Shown piece by piece: positions 45,466 to 55,199 of a stretch of DNA of 64,000 nt. The notes beneath the pieces are model-generated. The model was not told where the DNA came from, did no database searches, and saw only the letters and a program-made list of their open reading frames with translations. A program made the translations under genes and the position numbers. The stretch comes from Stieleria tagensis. GTDB taxonomy: Bacteria > Planctomycetota > Planctomycetia > Pirellulales > Pirellulaceae. The stretch covers positions 1 to 64,000 of the forward strand of contig NZ_JAMYFE010000038.1 in NCBI RefSeq assembly GCF_024129865.1. Reading direction: 5' to 3'. Each line of letters opens with the position of its first letter. The stretch's first letter is position 1.

Positions 45466-46842
45466 ATGCGAAAGTTCATTGTCTTATCCGTTGCGTTCGT
45501 TTCCATTTTAGCCGCCGCTGCACTGACACGAGGCATTTCACCTGACGCTGGGACCTCGGGGCGCAGCGCCGACAGCCGTCCCTCTGGTGCTGATGGTGGA
45601 GGGAAATTGATCGTGCATGAGTGGGGAACCTTCACGACATTCTCCGGCAGTGATGGCCTGTTCATGGACTTTCGACCGCTGGCGACAGAGCACAGTGATT
45701 TGCCCGCCTACGTCCTTGATCGCGGTTCGTATTCCAATCTGCCGCTGTTTACAAAGAACCGTGTGTGGGGCCGTGTCAGAATGGAGACACCGGTGACGTA
45801 CTTTTACACCGATCGGATTCGCAGCGTTGATGTCCGTGTCGATTTCCCCGAAGGCCTGTTGACGGAATTCTATCCACCGGTGAAATCAATGCAGCCGTCG
45901 ATCGACGAACAAAATCTATACGGCAAAGGGGAATTGATCGGCAATTCCAGTTTGAATTGGGGGCGGGTTGATCTGATTCCGATCGATCAGTTGATGCCGC
46001 ACGTCAGCGATAAGAATTTGCGCGGCGAGTTGCTCGATGGCTTGGTCCGCGGTTTATTGCCGACGGGGCCAAATGAACAACATTATGCGCATGCCCGCGA
46101 AACAGATTCAGCGCTGGTGCATGTGCGAAATCCAGTCGGCCGGAGCAGACCCGAAGCCGGCTACTTTGAAAAGTTTCTGTTCTACCGCGGAGTCGGCAAG
46201 TTCACGCTTCCGGTTTCGGCACACTATGATTCATCAGCCGTCATTTTTAAGAACGCTGGCGAGCTTCCGATTCAAACTGCGATCCTGATCGAAGTCGACG
46301 GACAGGAAATCCGTGCTACCAAGCTTGATCGCTTGGCGCCGATGCAATCCAAAGCATTCAATCCGTTGGAACCGATGACCGAAAGTGGTCTAGCGGAACT
46401 GCTGCAACAAAGTTTGGTCGCGGAGGGTCTGTATGAAAAAGAGGCGGCGTCGATGGTCAAAACGTGGCAGGAATCTTGGTTTACCGAAAATGGCACGCGG
46501 GTGTTGTATCTGGTTCCACCGGCATTGACCGACCGTTTATTACCATTGCATGTCACACCGCACCCTCAAGAGTCGTTGCGTGTCCTGGTCGGTCGGATGG
46601 AAATCATGTCGCCCGATGCCGAACATGCGATGCTGTCTGCGGTTGCCGAGAGCGCCGTGAATCGAGAACTGCACACGGCCACTTTGAAATCGAAAACGAC
46701 GACGGATCCCTACCCGGTGCCTGATGCGATCCGCGGGTTTGGACGAATGACCGAACCGGCATTGGTGCGTGTGGCAAAGATCACCACGACCGCCGCAGTC
46801 CGTCATGAAGCAGAAACGCTGTTGAAACAGTTACGCCAGTGA
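45466..46842 (+). CDS. Secreted protein of unknown function, 458 residues
   Basis: It begins with a signal peptide (about 1-22). The body has the segments VHEWGTFTTFSGSDG, FMDFRPLATEHSDLPAYVLD and LVHVRNPVGRS, with tryptophan- and aromatic-rich strands. No catalytic pattern was recognised. AGGAG lies 7 bases before the ATG, a stronger ribosome site than most genes here. It is divergent from the ECF sigma gene. Similar sequences seem typical of Planctomycetes, but the name of the family is not known to me. Confidence 0.75.
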   Translation: MRKFIVLSVAFVSILAAAALTRGISPDAGTSGRSADSRPSGADGGGKLIVHEWGTFTTFSGSDGLFMDFRPLATEHSDLPAYVLDRGSYSNLPLFTKNRVWGRVRMETPVTYFYTDRIRSVDVRVDFPEGLLTEFYPPVKSMQPSIDEQNLYGKGELIGNSSLNWGRVDLIPIDQLMPHVSDKNLRGELLDGLVRGLLPTGPNEQHYAHARETDSALVHVRNPVGRSRPEAGYFEKFLFYRGVGKFTLPVSAHYDSSAVIFKNAGELPIQTAILIEVDGQEIRATKLDRLAPMQSKAFNPLEPMTESGLAELLQQSLVAEGLYEKEAASMVKTWQESWFTENGTRVLYLVPPALTDRLLPLHVTPHPQESLRVLVGRMEIMSPDAEHAMLSAVAESAVNRELHTATLKSKTTTDPYPVPDAIRGFGRMTEPALVRVAKITTTAAVRHEAETLLKQLRQ

Positions 46843-47372
46843 TCTTCGTTGATTGATACCAAAACGTCGTGAAATCGATGTCGATGCCGTGGCACGAACA
46901 CGTGATCGCTGGGATTTATGTTCTACATAAAGCAGGTTTTAGATTCACTTCAGCAATTCTTTAGGACGCAGCCCGATACTGCGAATACACGTTTCCATTC
47001 CTACTGAAATTGCTGACGAACAAAATGATATTCTTTGTTGACGCTGTACATCTTACGGCATTGGCCACCGCCGCTGTACTTGCTTGGGCCTGTTTCGCGG
47101 GTGCGGCCAGAAGCCGAACCGAATCAAAGTCGTCCGGAGCGGATTCCCACCGCGAGCAAACGTTTGATTGTCGTGAATCACTCCGACGATCCAAGGTGTT
47201 GATTGACGGAGCGATCCACGACTAATGGACGGTTCTTGACCGCCCGTTCCTAAAAGCTAGCCGCCGCAACCGTCGATGCAAAAACGATGTAAAATGTGTC
47301 ATCAACGCGATGTCTGCCGCCGCCGTGGTGAACTCATTCGCCGGCTTGGTTTTTTTCAACACGGTTGTGAAA
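46843..47372. other. Intergenic region without a supported gene
   Basis: About 530 bases. A frame at 47010-47225 encodes 71 residues with one hydrophobic stretch (AVHLTALATAAVLAWACFAG) and could be a small membrane peptide, but it has no family, and codon and start evidence is weak. No terminator or RNA motif is clear. Confidence 0.4.
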
Positions 47373-47849
47373 ATGCGGTCTGCTCGCCTCTTCAGGTTCC
47401 TTCGCATTTTGCGTCTGGTAAGTACCGTATTTTTTGGCGTGCTGTGTGTCGGCGCAGTGGTTCTGTGGATCAGAAGCTACTGGTACATCGAGAGTGGATT
47501 GTTCAGCACGTTTCCGAATCAACACGTCAAGTTCCACGGTGGCAGTGGGCGAATGTGCGTGTGGTTCGAACACTCGGCTGCCAGAGAGTGGTTTCGATGG
47601 CGGAGTCGTCCAATGGTCACCAGTATTTCTCCCGATGCTGAAAATCGCATCCCATGGTTTGATTTGGCCGAGTTCTGGCCAGCGATGACGCGGCTTTACA
47701 TCGCACACTGGTTCCTAGTCGTTACAACAGCAGCACTCGCTCTTGCTCCTTGGTGCCCACGCAAGTTCAGCATCCGTGCCACCCTGATTGCTGTGACATT
47801 GCTCGCGACAACGATTGCATTGATCGCTTGGATTGACCGGACATTCTAG
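47373..47849 (+). CDS. Small membrane protein of unknown function
   Basis: About 158 residues from ATG 47373 (a frame start at 47310 would add 21). Hydrophobic segments lie at about 12-33, 104-124 and 131-153. Between the first two lies a periplasmic-side stretch with many Trp, Phe and His. The end RKFSIRATLIAVTLLATTIA resembles a motif repeated in many short planctomycete membrane proteins, where a helix follows FSIRTL-like residues. The function is unknown. Confidence 0.6.
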   Translation: MRSARLFRFLRILRLVSTVFFGVLCVGAVVLWIRSYWYIESGLFSTFPNQHVKFHGGSGRMCVWFEHSAAREWFRWRSRPMVTSISPDAENRIPWFDLAEFWPAMTRLYIAHWFLVVTTAALALAPWCPRKFSIRATLIAVTLLATTIALIAWIDRTF

Positions 47850-47872
47850 AAACCACTTCGAGGCGCCCGCCC

Positions 47873-47894
47873 GGTCGGATAAATCCTCCACACC
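47873..47894. repeat. Single arm of the long hairpin repeat
   Basis: ggtcggataaatcctccaca and the next bases match the right arm of the hairpins at 168-244 and 32657-33467, without a left arm. This suggests a decayed or half-deleted copy 24 bases after the membrane protein stop. Confidence 0.75.
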
Positions 47895-48052
47895 AGCGCA
47901 GACGAGCTCGGCATTAAGATCAGCAGGGCTGGATTAACCGAACCACTCTCAACGCTTCTTGGCATCTCTGCTGTGCTTCCGGCTTGATTCTGGTTGGCTT
48001 CCGGCAACTTTTCTATGTACGGATGGAGACGAGTTAATTTTGGAGACGCGCG

Positions 48053-48373
48053 GTGAAACGATATCAACCAATCCTGGTACTCGCATTTGCATTGTGCAGC
48101 ACCGGTTGCGGCGCATTCCGATACATGGAGCAATGGAAATGTGACAATTTTGGCATGTGTCACTTTGGTGTCCAACCGACGCCCTTTACACCGCCGCAGC
48201 AAGCCTGTCCCTGTCCGACACCCGGCTATGCCCCGGCGCCGAGCTACGCCCCGGCGCCGCAATATGGCACTCCCGCACCGCAGTATGGCACACCAGCACC
48301 ACAATACGGCACGCCGGCACCGCAATACGGTGCACCGATTCCTGAGTACGGAACGCTGCCACCGGCTCTGTAG
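48053..48373 (+). CDS. Lipoprotein with Pro-Gln-Tyr-Gly repeats
   Basis: A 106-residue protein with a GTG start and GGAG upstream. The signal peptide ends in the lipobox LCSTGC (Cys19 lipidated). A Cys-containing region follows (WKCDNFGMCHFG, then CPCP), then a low-complexity tail made of APQYGTP units. At DNA level four 21-base units lie at about 48257-48340. Such tails are extended and may span the wall or bind partners. Function unknown. Confidence 0.7.
   Translation: MKRYQPILVLAFALCSTGCGAFRYMEQWKCDNFGMCHFGVQPTPFTPPQQACPCPTPGYAPAPSYAPAPQYGTPAPQYGTPAPQYGTPAPQYGAPIPEYGTLPPAL
48257..48340 (+). repeat. Four tandem 21-base units inside lipoprotein gene
   Basis: Units of 21 bases code for PQYGTPA with mainly third-base differences; the last reads PQYGAPI. 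The length keeps the frame, so the copy number may vary between strains. Confidence 0.75.
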
Positions 48374-48394
48374 TGGTTGGCAGTCGTTTGGGTC

Positions 48395-49603
48395 TTAGAC
48401 CGCTGCTTCGAGAACGCCATGGGGATCGAGCACGAACTTTTTGGCGGCTCCCTGATCAAAATCGGCATAGCCTTGAACGGCGTCGTCGAGCGAAATCACG
48501 GTTGCGTTGACCGCTTTGGCGATTTGGCAACGTTCGTGCAAGATGGCCATCATTAGACCGCGATTGTATTTCATCACGGGGCATTGGCCGGTGGTGAAAT
48601 GCAACGACTTGGCCCAGCCGAGACCGATGCGAATCGACAGGTTACCGGTTTTGGCCGCTTGATCGACCCCACCCGGATCGTCCGTGACATACAGCCCGGG
48701 AATGCCCACACCGCCGCCGACGCGTGTGACTTGCATGACTTGGTTGAGCACGGTGGCTGGTTTTTCGATTCCGGCATCGCCGCCATGTCCGCGGGCTTCA
48801 AAGCCGACGCAATCGACCGCGCAGTCGACTTCGGGCACGCCCAGAATCTGCTCGATTAAATCTGGAAGCGATGCGTCTTGCTTTAGATCGACCGTTTCAC
48901 AACCAAAGGAACGTGCTTGGGCGAGTCGTTCGTCGATCATGTCGCCAACGATGACAACCGCTGCACCGAGCAATTGCGCGGCGTGCGCGCACGCCAGTCC
49001 GACCGGACCGGCACCCGCGACATAGACGGTGCTGCCGGTGGTAACGCCCGCGGTGTAGGCGCCGTGATAGCCGGTCGGAAAGATGTCCGAGAGCATTGTG
49101 AGGTCGGTGATCTTGGCCAGCGCTTGATCGCGGTCGGGGAACGCCAGCAGATTCCAATCCGCGTAGGGCACCATCACGTAGCGTGCTTGACCACCGATCC
49201 AACCGCCCATGTCGACATAGCCATAAGCCGCGCCGGGGCGATCCGGATTGACGTTCATGCAGACCCCGGTGTCACCTTCCTTGCAGCACCGACAGCGGCC
49301 GCAAGCGATGTTAAAGGGAACGCTGCAGATGTCGCCCTGTTTGATGAATTCGACATCGCGCCCGACCTCCACAACTTCGCCGGTGATCTCATGGCCAAGC
49401 ACCAGGCCGGATTCTGCGGTGGTGCGGCCGCGAACCATGTGTTGATCCGACCCACAAATGTTGGTGGAGATCACTTTCAAGATCACACCGTGGTGACAGG
49501 CCCGCTTCTTGCCGCGGTACTCCAGTTCCAATTTGGGATCATCGATCGATTGCACGTCGACTTTGCCGGGACCCAAATACACCACACCTTTGTTATCAGA
49601 CAT
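48395..49603 (-). CDS. fdhA: Glutathione-independent formaldehyde dehydrogenase
   Basis: A 402-residue zinc alcohol dehydrogenase-fold enzyme that oxidises formaldehyde with bound NAD. Catalytic zinc ligands: Cys50 in NICGSDQHM, His71-Glu72 in GHEITGEV, and an Asp in the SDIFPTGYHGA segment. Structural zinc cysteines are 101, 104, 107 and 115. The cofactor loop is VYVAGAGPVGLACAHAA. An insertion near FEARGHGGD is typical for this group and separates it from glutathione-dependent enzymes. Formaldehyde detoxification is the likely role. Confidence 0.9.
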   Translation of the reverse strand: MSDNKGVVYLGPGKVDVQSIDDPKLELEYRGKKRACHHGVILKVISTNICGSDQHMVRGRTTAESGLVLGHEITGEVVEVGRDVEFIKQGDICSVPFNIACGRCRCCKEGDTGVCMNVNPDRPGAAYGYVDMGGWIGGQARYVMVPYADWNLLAFPDRDQALAKITDLTMLSDIFPTGYHGAYTAGVTTGSTVYVAGAGPVGLACAHAAQLLGAAVVIVGDMIDERLAQARSFGCETVDLKQDASLPDLIEQILGVPEVDCAVDCVGFEARGHGGDAGIEKPATVLNQVMQVTRVGGGVGIPGLYVTDDPGGVDQAAKTGNLSIRIGLGWAKSLHFTTGQCPVMKYNRGLMMAILHERCQIAKAVNATVISLDDAVQGYADFDQGAAKKFVLDPHGVLEAAV

Positions 49604-49700
49604 CGATTCGCACCTCGCAAAACACTGGGGAAGTTAGAAGACGCAGCGCGACTTCTGCGGAGGGATAGCCGCATGCGGCCAGCGATCAGTCTAACAACTC

Positions 49701-49732
49701 GCCATCAGCCGCTGTTGCAAGCGGCTGATGGC
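49701..49732. repeat. Perfect 12-base inverted repeat
   Basis: Arms gccatcagccgc (49701-49712) and gcggctgatggc (49721-49732) with an 8-base loop. It lies 33 bases past the stop of the minus-strand hydrolase gene and could stop transcription before fdhA, though no long U-tract follows. Confidence 0.7.
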
Positions 49733-49764
49733 CCGATCCTTGGCGGCCCCAGCTATGCCATGGA

Positions 49765-50820
49765 TCACTGGGATTGGACTTTGTCACAGCTTTCGTCCAG
49801 CGCGGTGGGCTCGCCCACGATGTCGACAGGATGTGTGTACAGATACTTCCACACCGGTTCATGCATGTAGGTGCCATCCTCGGCATTCTTGAATGCTTTG
49901 CGTCCGGGTTGAATGCTGCTGTGGGCGCGATTCGCGTCGCCGTCGACGTCAAAATCGGTGATCAACCGACGGGTGTTGGAATAGGGCGGATCGGCTTGGT
50001 CGACATTGACGATTGGTCCGAATTGATTCATTCCCAACAGTTCCCAACTGCGGCAATAGTGGTCGCCGGTCCAACCGCCATCCAGGACATGGGAAAAACC
50101 AAAGTAGCGATTCGCTGGTGTCGCTGATGGAAGTGATTGCCAGGTCTGGTGTTGGTCACGCGGTCCACAGAGTGCGACCACACGACTGACTTTGACATGT
50201 TTGGCGAACCGCGCCGCGGTGGTTGATCCATGCGAACTGCCCGAAACAATGACGTTTTCCCAATTCAGGTCAGTCCCGTCGGCGTTCAGAAACTGTTCCC
50301 AGTTGCCGGCCGGGTGTTTTTTGCTGAGCCATTTGACGAATTGCAGCGAACGTTCCATCATCCCATCGGGTTTGGGGATATCGACATCGTCACTGAAATC
50401 CTGGCCCGTTGCGGCTTCCAAGCGGATGTTGCCGCGGCACTGCTCGCCGACCGGATTTTCACGGCAACAAAGGGAGAACCAACGGTTGGCATAGTGGGGG
50501 CGAATGACATGCAGGCCGTAGCTGTTCCAGCGATCGAACAGTTCTTGATTGGCGCCCATCAACCAGATCACTAATTTGCCGCGCGGCGCTACGCTCGGAT
50601 CGACCGACGCATGTTGAATGTCGGCCGGTCGGCCTTTTGCGTCTTCGATTAAGAAACCGATCTCGGGATGGGCTTTGACACGTGGATCAATTTCGCTGGC
50701 GCGGGCTTCGAATTTCACGGACGTTGGATTGGGCTGGGCGGCCTGGGCGGTACCCATCAATGCCAGCGTGAACATCAGGTTCCGACTTGTTCGCAGCAGA
50801 GTGCTTCTCGGGTGGGACAT
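49765..50820 (-). CDS. Secreted alpha/beta-hydrolase-like protein
   Basis: A 351-residue protein with a signal peptide (about 1-28, ending TAQAAQ). LVIWLMGANQE forms the expected first strand and loop, and VIVSGSSHGSTTAARFA the nucleophile elbow (G-x-S-x-G with Ser in SSHGS). Acid and His are less clear (NRAHSS and DFDVDGDAN segments). Several Cys lie in WFSLCCRENPVGEQC. It resembles the BPSS1187-like hydrolase group, named from memory. The substrate is unknown. Confidence 0.7.
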   Translation of the reverse strand: MSHPRSTLLRTSRNLMFTLALMGTAQAAQPNPTSVKFEARASEIDPRVKAHPEIGFLIEDAKGRPADIQHASVDPSVAPRGKLVIWLMGANQELFDRWNSYGLHVIRPHYANRWFSLCCRENPVGEQCRGNIRLEAATGQDFSDDVDIPKPDGMMERSLQFVKWLSKKHPAGNWEQFLNADGTDLNWENVIVSGSSHGSTTAARFAKHVKVSRVVALCGPRDQHQTWQSLPSATPANRYFGFSHVLDGGWTGDHYCRSWELLGMNQFGPIVNVDQADPPYSNTRRLITDFDVDGDANRAHSSIQPGRKAFKNAEDGTYMHEPVWKYLYTHPVDIVGEPTALDESCDKVQSQ

Positions 50821-51109
50821 GTTGAATCAGCGGTGGGGAAGGTCGATCAAAGAAACGGTTATCGAAACAGATTAGCACAGTCGATCGTGACACGGCAGGA
50901 TTCACAAAGCGATAGATCAAGGCGATCGCTGACTGCGGTGGATTTCCACTGGCCGGTTTCAGCGGTCGACCAAAGCACGGCAGTATTTTGGTCTGGATCC
51001 AAGATCAAATATCGGAACGGGACGATCGCCAGTTGATGACGGGCGAGGTGCGTCGTGTTTGAGTGTACACGAATGCTCGGGCTGGTCGTCCAATCAGCCT
51101 CGTGGTGGG
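50821..51109. other. Intergenic region, nothing recognised
   Basis: About 290 bases upstream of the hydrolase gene and downstream of the TPR-glycosyltransferase-like gene. No repeat, RNA motif or terminator is evident. Confidence 0.5.
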
Positions 51110-52531
51110 TCAGCGCCCCAGTTTTGGGTCAGCCACGGAAAGCGTTTCACCGTCGAAACAGGCTTGGACCACGTCATCCCAATTTCCCATTTCCTGTTGG
51201 CGAACCAATCGCACGCTCGGATACCAGTCGGTCGAATCACCATCTACCAGCCATCGCCAATCGGGGATTTTGCCCAACAGCAAGGTTGTCGGCACACCGA
51301 GCGCGCCGGCCAAGTGGACCAGCGACGTGTCGGTGGTGATCACATGGTCCAAATTTTTCATCACGGCCGCGGTGTCGGTGAAGGCGCCGCCGCTGGTGTC
51401 CGTGTCAGCCGGAAGCCGGCTGATGGAGGATCCGAAATCCACCTGTTCAAGTTGTTCACTGCCGAATCCGAACTGCAAACTGATCAGATGCAGGTTTGGG
51501 TTTTCGGCGAGTGGGCGCAGCGTTTCCAAGGGCAGACTGCGATAGACATCGGCATGATGATTCGGGTTGCCCTGCCAAGCGATACCGATCCGTTTGCGGT
51601 GATCCTTGCCCATCGCGTTCTGTTCCATCCAGTGATGCCAGTAATGGGTCAGTGGATCGGAGACATTCAGATAGCCGTTATGATTTTCGTTGATGGCAAA
51701 TTCTTTTTTGCCCAGCGGTAGTTGACCGGTTTGTTGGAACCAGCCATCAACGGCGTCCAAGAACGACGCCTGGTAGTCGACCGGCGGCAGTTGGGAACCG
51801 ACCGGCAACAGAGCTTGGATGCCGCGGACCGACGTGAACAGCGGGATCATGTCGGGATCGGATTGCACGACGACGCGCGCTCCGGCGTCGGCCAATAGCG
51901 TGGCGATCCGGATGAAGTTGATTTCATCGCCACGGCCCTGTTCGGGATACAGCAAAATCGATCGTCCGGAAATCGGTTGGCCGTTCCACAGGGGTGCCGG
52001 GGAATTGGGGCGACGCATGCCACCGAGTTTCCAGCGCCAGCGATACTCGGCCCAGCCGCGTTGATAGTCGCCTTTGAGCAGATAGATCACGCCCAGGTTG
52101 CGGTGCAGTTCGGCATCGTTGGGAGCGATCTGCAGACCCCGCTGGTACCATTCCAATCCCCGCTCGATCTCGCCGGACCAGACCCACAAGGTGCCGCGGT
52201 TCTTAAACACCGACAGATACTTTGGATCCAACGCGAGTGCTTTTTCGAAACAGGCATCGCTCTGTTTGACGTCACCGATCATTCGCAGTGAGTTGCCGAG
52301 GTTGTTCCAGGCGATCGGAAATTCCTTGCGCAGCGCGAGCGCGCGTCGATAGCTGTCGGCCGAATCAGCAAACCGAAGTTTGTCAAACAGCGCGATCCCC
52401 AGATAGACGTGGGCTTCGGGATTGCCGGGCGCTTGAGAGATGACATGACGGTAGATGCGCATCGCGTCATCAAGCTTGCCGGCTTGGTGCATCGTCCAGC
52501 CTTGCGAGAGGATATCGGCAACGGTCGGCAT
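51110..52531 (-). CDS. TPR protein with glycosyltransferase-like C-terminus
   Basis: A 473-residue protein. TPR repeats cover about 1-170 (GWTMHQAGKLDDAMRIYRHV, AHVYLGIALFDKLRFADSAD, AELHRNLGVIYLLKGDYQRG). The C-terminal half (about 180-460) resembles the GT-B fold of heptosyltransferase-like family 9 proteins: ILLYPEQGRGDEINFIR, RIGIAWQGNPNHHADVYRSL, VITTDTSLVHLAGALGVPT. It may modify proteins or surface glycans. ATG 52531 starts right before the first TPR; the frame is open to 52591. It has no signal peptide. Confidence 0.82.
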   Translation of the reverse strand: MPTVADILSQGWTMHQAGKLDDAMRIYRHVISQAPGNPEAHVYLGIALFDKLRFADSADSYRRALALRKEFPIAWNNLGNSLRMIGDVKQSDACFEKALALDPKYLSVFKNRGTLWVWSGEIERGLEWYQRGLQIAPNDAELHRNLGVIYLLKGDYQRGWAEYRWRWKLGGMRRPNSPAPLWNGQPISGRSILLYPEQGRGDEINFIRIATLLADAGARVVVQSDPDMIPLFTSVRGIQALLPVGSQLPPVDYQASFLDAVDGWFQQTGQLPLGKKEFAINENHNGYLNVSDPLTHYWHHWMEQNAMGKDHRKRIGIAWQGNPNHHADVYRSLPLETLRPLAENPNLHLISLQFGFGSEQLEQVDFGSSISRLPADTDTSGGAFTDTAAVMKNLDHVITTDTSLVHLAGALGVPTTLLLGKIPDWRWLVDGDSTDWYPSVRLVRQQEMGNWDDVVQACFDGETLSVADPKLGR

Positions 52532-52589
52532 GGAATCGGAACTCAGGTGGGTAGAGAAAGAGAAGGAGAGGGCAGCGGCGGGAGGCAAC

Positions 52590-52621
52590 AAAAAAGGGCG
52601 ACGATGTTTCCATCGTCGCCC
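52590..52621 (-). terminator. Intrinsic terminator after primary sigma gene
   Basis: A perfect 11-base stem (gggcgacgatg at 52596-52606 and catcgtcgccc at 52611-52621) with a 4-base loop, followed on the minus strand by six Us. It lies 27 bases past the sigma gene stop and inside the N-terminal alternative frame of the next gene, which supports the shorter start at 52531. Confidence 0.93.
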
Positions 52622-52647
52622 TGGTCGTGCTGTCTTGCAAGTCGTGA

Positions 52648-54210
52648 CTAGTCGAGGAACCCGACCAAGTCTTGGCTGCGGCTAGGCTGTTGCAATTTGC
52701 GAACGGCCTTGGCCTCGATTTGCCGAATACGTTCTCGAGTCACTTTAAAGATATGGCCGACTTCTTCCAGCGTGTAGCTGTAACCGTCGCCGAGTCCGTA
52801 GCGCAACTTGATGATTTCACGTTCGCGGTAGGACAACGATTTAAGCACGTTGGTGATCCGATCGCGAAGCATTTCTTGGGTCGCACCGATTTGGGGGCTC
52901 TCGGCGGTTCCATCGGGCAGCAAGTCGCCGAATTGGCTGTCTTCGCTGTTACCGACGGGGCGGTCCAGGGAGATCGGGAAGCGGCTCATCGTCAACACGC
53001 GACGGGCTTCTTCGACGGTCACATCGGCGCGGCGAGCGGTTTCTTCGATCGTGGGTTCACGTCCGAGTTCCTGTAGCAATTGTCGAGCGACGTTGCGAAC
53101 ACGACTCATCGTTTCGACCATGTGGACCGGAATCCGAATGGTACGACTTTGATCGGCAACGGCTCGGGTGATCGCTTGACGGATCCACCAAGTCGCATAG
53201 GTGCAGAACTTGAAACCACGACGGTATTCGAATTTGTCGACCGCGCGCATCAGGCCGGCGTTGCCCTCTTGGATCAGATCCAGGAACGACAGCCCGCGGT
53301 TGCGGTATTTCTTTGCGATCGAAACAACCAATCGCAAGTTGCCTTCGCTGAGTTCACGTTTGGCTTGCTGGTACTCGGCGTAAACCAATCGCAACATACG
53401 GACGCGATTTCGCAGCGAGGTGGGTGTTTCCTGGCACGCGGTCAGGATTTGTCGGCGTTCGTGCAGCAGGGCATCGCGGGTTTCACGACCGTGCTTGGTG
53501 CGCCGCTGGTCTTTGACCAGTGAATCGATCTCGGCCAATCGTTTGCTGAACTTGTCCAGCAAATCGATGCGGGTTTCGATGCGCTGGGTCCGCAGACCCA
53601 ATTCTTCGATCAGGCGGACGGCGCGACGGCGACGTCGGGCGAGCGATCGCCAGGCTTCGGCACGGCGGCGTTTTGACGCACTTTTGCTAAGTGAAACTTT
53701 CCAATCGTGCTTGTTGCGTTTGAGCAGGGTTTGCAGGGTCAGCAGGTTATGCGGCAAGCGCCCGATGATCTGTTCTTTCTCAAGTCGATCGGTGACGGAC
53801 ACTTGGACCGTGCGGTCAAACGGCAATTGGCCTCGGTAGACCTTTTTCAGCGTCTTGTAGGCTTCGACGAGAACGTAATGGTTCTCCAACAGTTTGGTGC
53901 GAAAGCGGCGACGGGTCTCTTCGATCCGTTTGGCCAACTCGATTTCTTGACGTCGGGTCAGCAAGGGAATTTCACCCATCTGCGTCAGGTACATGCGGAC
54001 CGGATCGTCCGACCAGGTCTCTGCTTCCTCAACGGCCAACAGTTCGTCAGGGCTATCCAGTTGGACTTCGCCTTCGGCAACTTGCGATGACGCCGAAACG
54101 CCACCGTCTTCCTCGTTTTCATCAACGGGAAGTTTGCGAAAACCGCCGGTGACCGCTTCAGCGGACTGCGCGGCGACGTCTTCAAATTCGTCCAAGAGGG
54201 TATCGAACAA
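52648..54210 (-). CDS. rpoD: Primary RNA polymerase sigma factor RpoD/SigA
   Basis: A 520-residue housekeeping sigma factor. Region 1.2 has [21 protein letters not shown] (about 70-90). A non-conserved helical, Arg-rich region of about 180 residues follows. Region 2 is classical: [56 protein letters not shown]. Region 3 begins [15 protein letters not shown]; region 4 has [17 protein letters not shown] and [19 protein letters not shown]. The N-terminal region 1.1 is short and acidic. A strong terminator follows the gene. Confidence 0.92.
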   Translation of the reverse strand: MFDTLLDEFEDVAAQSAEAVTGGFRKLPVDENEEDGGVSASSQVAEGEVQLDSPDELLAVEEAETWSDDPVRMYLTQMGEIPLLTRRQEIELAKRIEETRRRFRTKLLENHYVLVEAYKTLKKVYRGQLPFDRTVQVSVTDRLEKEQIIGRLPHNLLTLQTLLKRNKHDWKVSLSKSASKRRRAEAWRSLARRRRRAVRLIEELGLRTQRIETRIDLLDKFSKRLAEIDSLVKDQRRTKHGRETRDALLHERRQILTACQETPTSLRNRVRMLRLVYAEYQQAKRELSEGNLRLVVSIAKKYRNRGLSFLDLIQEGNAGLMRAVDKFEYRRGFKFCTYATWWIRQAITRAVADQSRTIRIPVHMVETMSRVRNVARQLLQELGREPTIEETARRADVTVEEARRVLTMSRFPISLDRPVGNSEDSQFGDLLPDGTAESPQIGATQEMLRDRITNVLKSLSYREREIIKLRYGLGDGYSYTLEEVGHIFKVTRERIRQIEAKAVRKLQQPSRSQDLVGFLD

Positions 54211-55199
54211 AACTAAAACTCCGGGCGGAACAGTTCAGGGTGTCTGTAATAAATAATGATCAGTGATTCGGTGCGGCGTAGTACCGATTTGGAGAAATTC
54301 GCCAAACCAGTGCTACCAGTTTAAATTCCGAGTGTCATTGCGCTAGAGCGGTGATGGGGTGTGGTGTTCGCGTTGGCGGTGACATTCGGGGCGCCGGGGA
54401 CCGTGATGAGCGATACAACGATGTGATTTTCAAATTCGCTGCGGAAACTCTACCACTCCCGTTACGCTTCCCTGGTAGCGGTTGCCAATTGGAAAGACTT
54501 TCCAGTTATCCCAATCGACCGTGCTTGGTTGACTTTTCCGGTCTCAGGCCTGGGGGGTATCGCAGCAGCACTGTCAGCGCCATTGCGTTCCTTCAGCCTT
54601 GTTTGTCTCTCCAAAATTTCCCCCAGCAGGTCCCTTGACTACGCTACATTCCGATCAGACCATCAAGCAGAATTCACTCTACTGAACCAGCTGATTCGAT
54701 TCTGCGTAATGAGCCAGTCGGTTCTGAGTCGAATCGGACGCAGCAACGAGGGTGACACCATCGATGGCGTCAAACACGCTCTGGGTCCGCAAACTCAAAG
54801 ACTCGAGAGCTGCAGTGATCAAACCGCATCTCATTTACGCAGGGATTTCGGTTGGTTAGTGGACGTTCGTTCTGTTGATTGCGTGCAACCATTGCTCGCA
54901 TCTGTTTTTTCGCCGTCCTGGCAGTTCTCGATATATTCACGCCACGTGTCTGGGTTGCAACTCCGAATCCGTCGGATTGCCGAGACGAACAAACTAGTTC
55001 GTTATTGGACCGCGAGTCATCGGGGATGTCCCATAAATCATGATGCTGGCAAAACGCTGAATTGACTTGCTGCGAGTGCCGTCACAATGACGTTAGGAGC
55101 GGTGATTAAAGTGGCCTGGTCGAGTACGTTCCTTATTTTAGTCCACGGACTGCCCCGGTCCACCCGCAACACCTTCAAAACTTCTTCATATTTCATCCG
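54211..55199. other. Long intergenic region before zinc-ribbon gene
   Basis: About 990 bases without a recognised gene. A 178-residue frame at 54529-55065 has no family, no signal and a composition unlike its neighbours, so it is not called. The left part should contain the sigma gene promoter. No tRNA or known RNA motif was recognised. Confidence 0.55.

Noticed and set aside
47010-47225. 71-residue frame with one hydrophobic stretch.
   Set aside because: Could be a small membrane peptide, but there is no family, neighbour or start evidence; kept only as a remark on the intergenic region.
54529-55065. 178-residue frame in the large intergenic region.
   Set aside because: No domain, signal or good ribosome site, and residue composition unlike the neighbouring genes.
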